Source: an uncultured Rhodocyclaceae bacterium
GTDB taxonomy: Bacteria; Pseudomonadota; Gammaproteobacteria; Burkholderiales; Rhodocyclaceae
Direction of reading: 5' to 3'
Length of the DNA: 64,000 nt
Assembly: GCA_907163075.1 (NCBI GenBank)
Contig: CAJQTY010000001.1
Span: 2,666,001 to 2,730,000, forward strand
This document shows positions 63,784 to 64,000 of this stretch, one piece after another. Under the pieces are notes generated by a model. It saw only the letters and a list, made by a program, of their open reading frames with translations, did no database searches and was not told where the DNA came from. The first letter of the stretch is position 1, and every line of letters starts with the position of its first letter. Both the position numbers and the translations under genes were made by a program.

Positions 63784-64000
63784 TCATCTTCCTCGTCGTT
63801 CATTGATAGCAGGATTTAACAGGCGGTTGGCGCGGTAGACGAACTCGAGAACGATTTCCTTGGACACTTCACACAAAGAAGTCCTCGGAACAGCCGAGTT
63901 CCGCAGGATCTCTTTTCCGTCTGCTGACTTCACCGGTCCATAGCGATCCGAAAGTGCCTCCAGACGTCCCATACGCTTGGCCTCTGCCTCCCATTCGGTG
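63784..64000 (-). CDS. Unknown protein, C-terminal part (5' end beyond window)
   Basis: A frame open to the window edge ends with TGA 63784-63786. The visible 71 residues include RMGRLEALSDRYGPVKSADG and KEIVLEFVYRANRLLNPAIN. No family recognised. An internal ATG at 63972 could be a start, but the frame continues upstream with similar composition. The next fragment overlaps its stop. Confidence 0.45.
   Translation of the reverse strand, partial: TEWEAEAKRMGRLEALSDRYGPVKSADGKEILRNSAVPRTSLCEVSKEIVLEFVYRANRLLNPAINERRGR

Noticed and set aside
63560-63787. 75-codon frame MTEVAAGQG... overlapping the upstream stop
   Set aside because: Natural protein text is in the neighbouring frame (VNYRIHTDA), so this is a frameshift product.

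Overview
The window reads as a high-GC betaproteobacterial chromosome, most like Rhodocyclales (Accumulibacter/Propionivibrio/Dechloromonas type). This is inference from gene content: glnK-amtB with a sigma54 site, a 284-aa RpoH preceded by a perfect CIRCE element, a ClsB plus endonuclease-like pair, a bufferin operon, GluQ, NadA, UbiK and ComM. About the first 38.9 kb is mostly dense core sequence. The remaining 25 kb is an accessory region with lower-GC genes, many unknown genes and at least seven mobile-element remnants.

Layout. 1-88 is the 3' end of ychF. 302-8027 is a type I restriction-modification island (hsdM, a remnant of a DUF1016-type nuclease gene, hsdS, a HigBA toxin-antitoxin pair with a palindromic operator, hsdR). 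A 12-bp direct repeat that includes the ychF stop region flanks it. 8162-11597 holds gluQ, a small unknown gene, and a cardiolipin synthase gene coupled to an endonuclease/exonuclease/phosphatase-family gene. 11770-19750 is an alpha-glucoside uptake and hydrolysis operon (AglK-E-F-G-A type) with a divergent LacI regulator and LacI-type operators. 19817-26672 holds hemerythrin, nadA, a rhodanese, a phosphofructokinase, recQ and rpoH. An internally deleted IS3-type element follows at 26979-28060, then a bufferin operon (bufABC-doxX). Two inverted copies of an interspersed repeat lie outside these two loci. 31299-38005 holds a tandem-domain Asp/Glu racemase, a LysE exporter, gabD, the amtB-glnK operon with a possible 23-codon leader ORF, and ubiK.

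At 38,877 the comM (yifB) gene stops abruptly and the accessory region begins. It contains: an hsdS fragment; an unknown three-gene membrane cluster; a phosphatase / MazE-like antitoxin / 3'-5' exonuclease operon broken by an IS5-family element and an IS4 fragment; msrB-msrA; and a prepilin-like cluster. Next comes a thiazole/oxazole-modified peptide (TOMM) locus of SagB-type dehydrogenase, YcaO, ThiF-like partner and a precursor with ten cysteines. Divergent from it are three secreted-protein genes: a lipoprotein, a C11 clostripain-like peptidase and a metzincin-like zinc protease. An IS21 remnant separates these from a four-gene cassette of two unknown proteins, a dGTPase-family HD hydrolase and a polyA-polymerase-head-type nucleotidyltransferase. 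The end of the window is transposase and phage-type debris.

The two best candidates for an undescribed system are the TOMM locus with its divergent protease genes (49060-57728) and the dGTPase/nucleotidyltransferase cassette (58589-62740). Functions were assigned by reading motifs; no database search was run.
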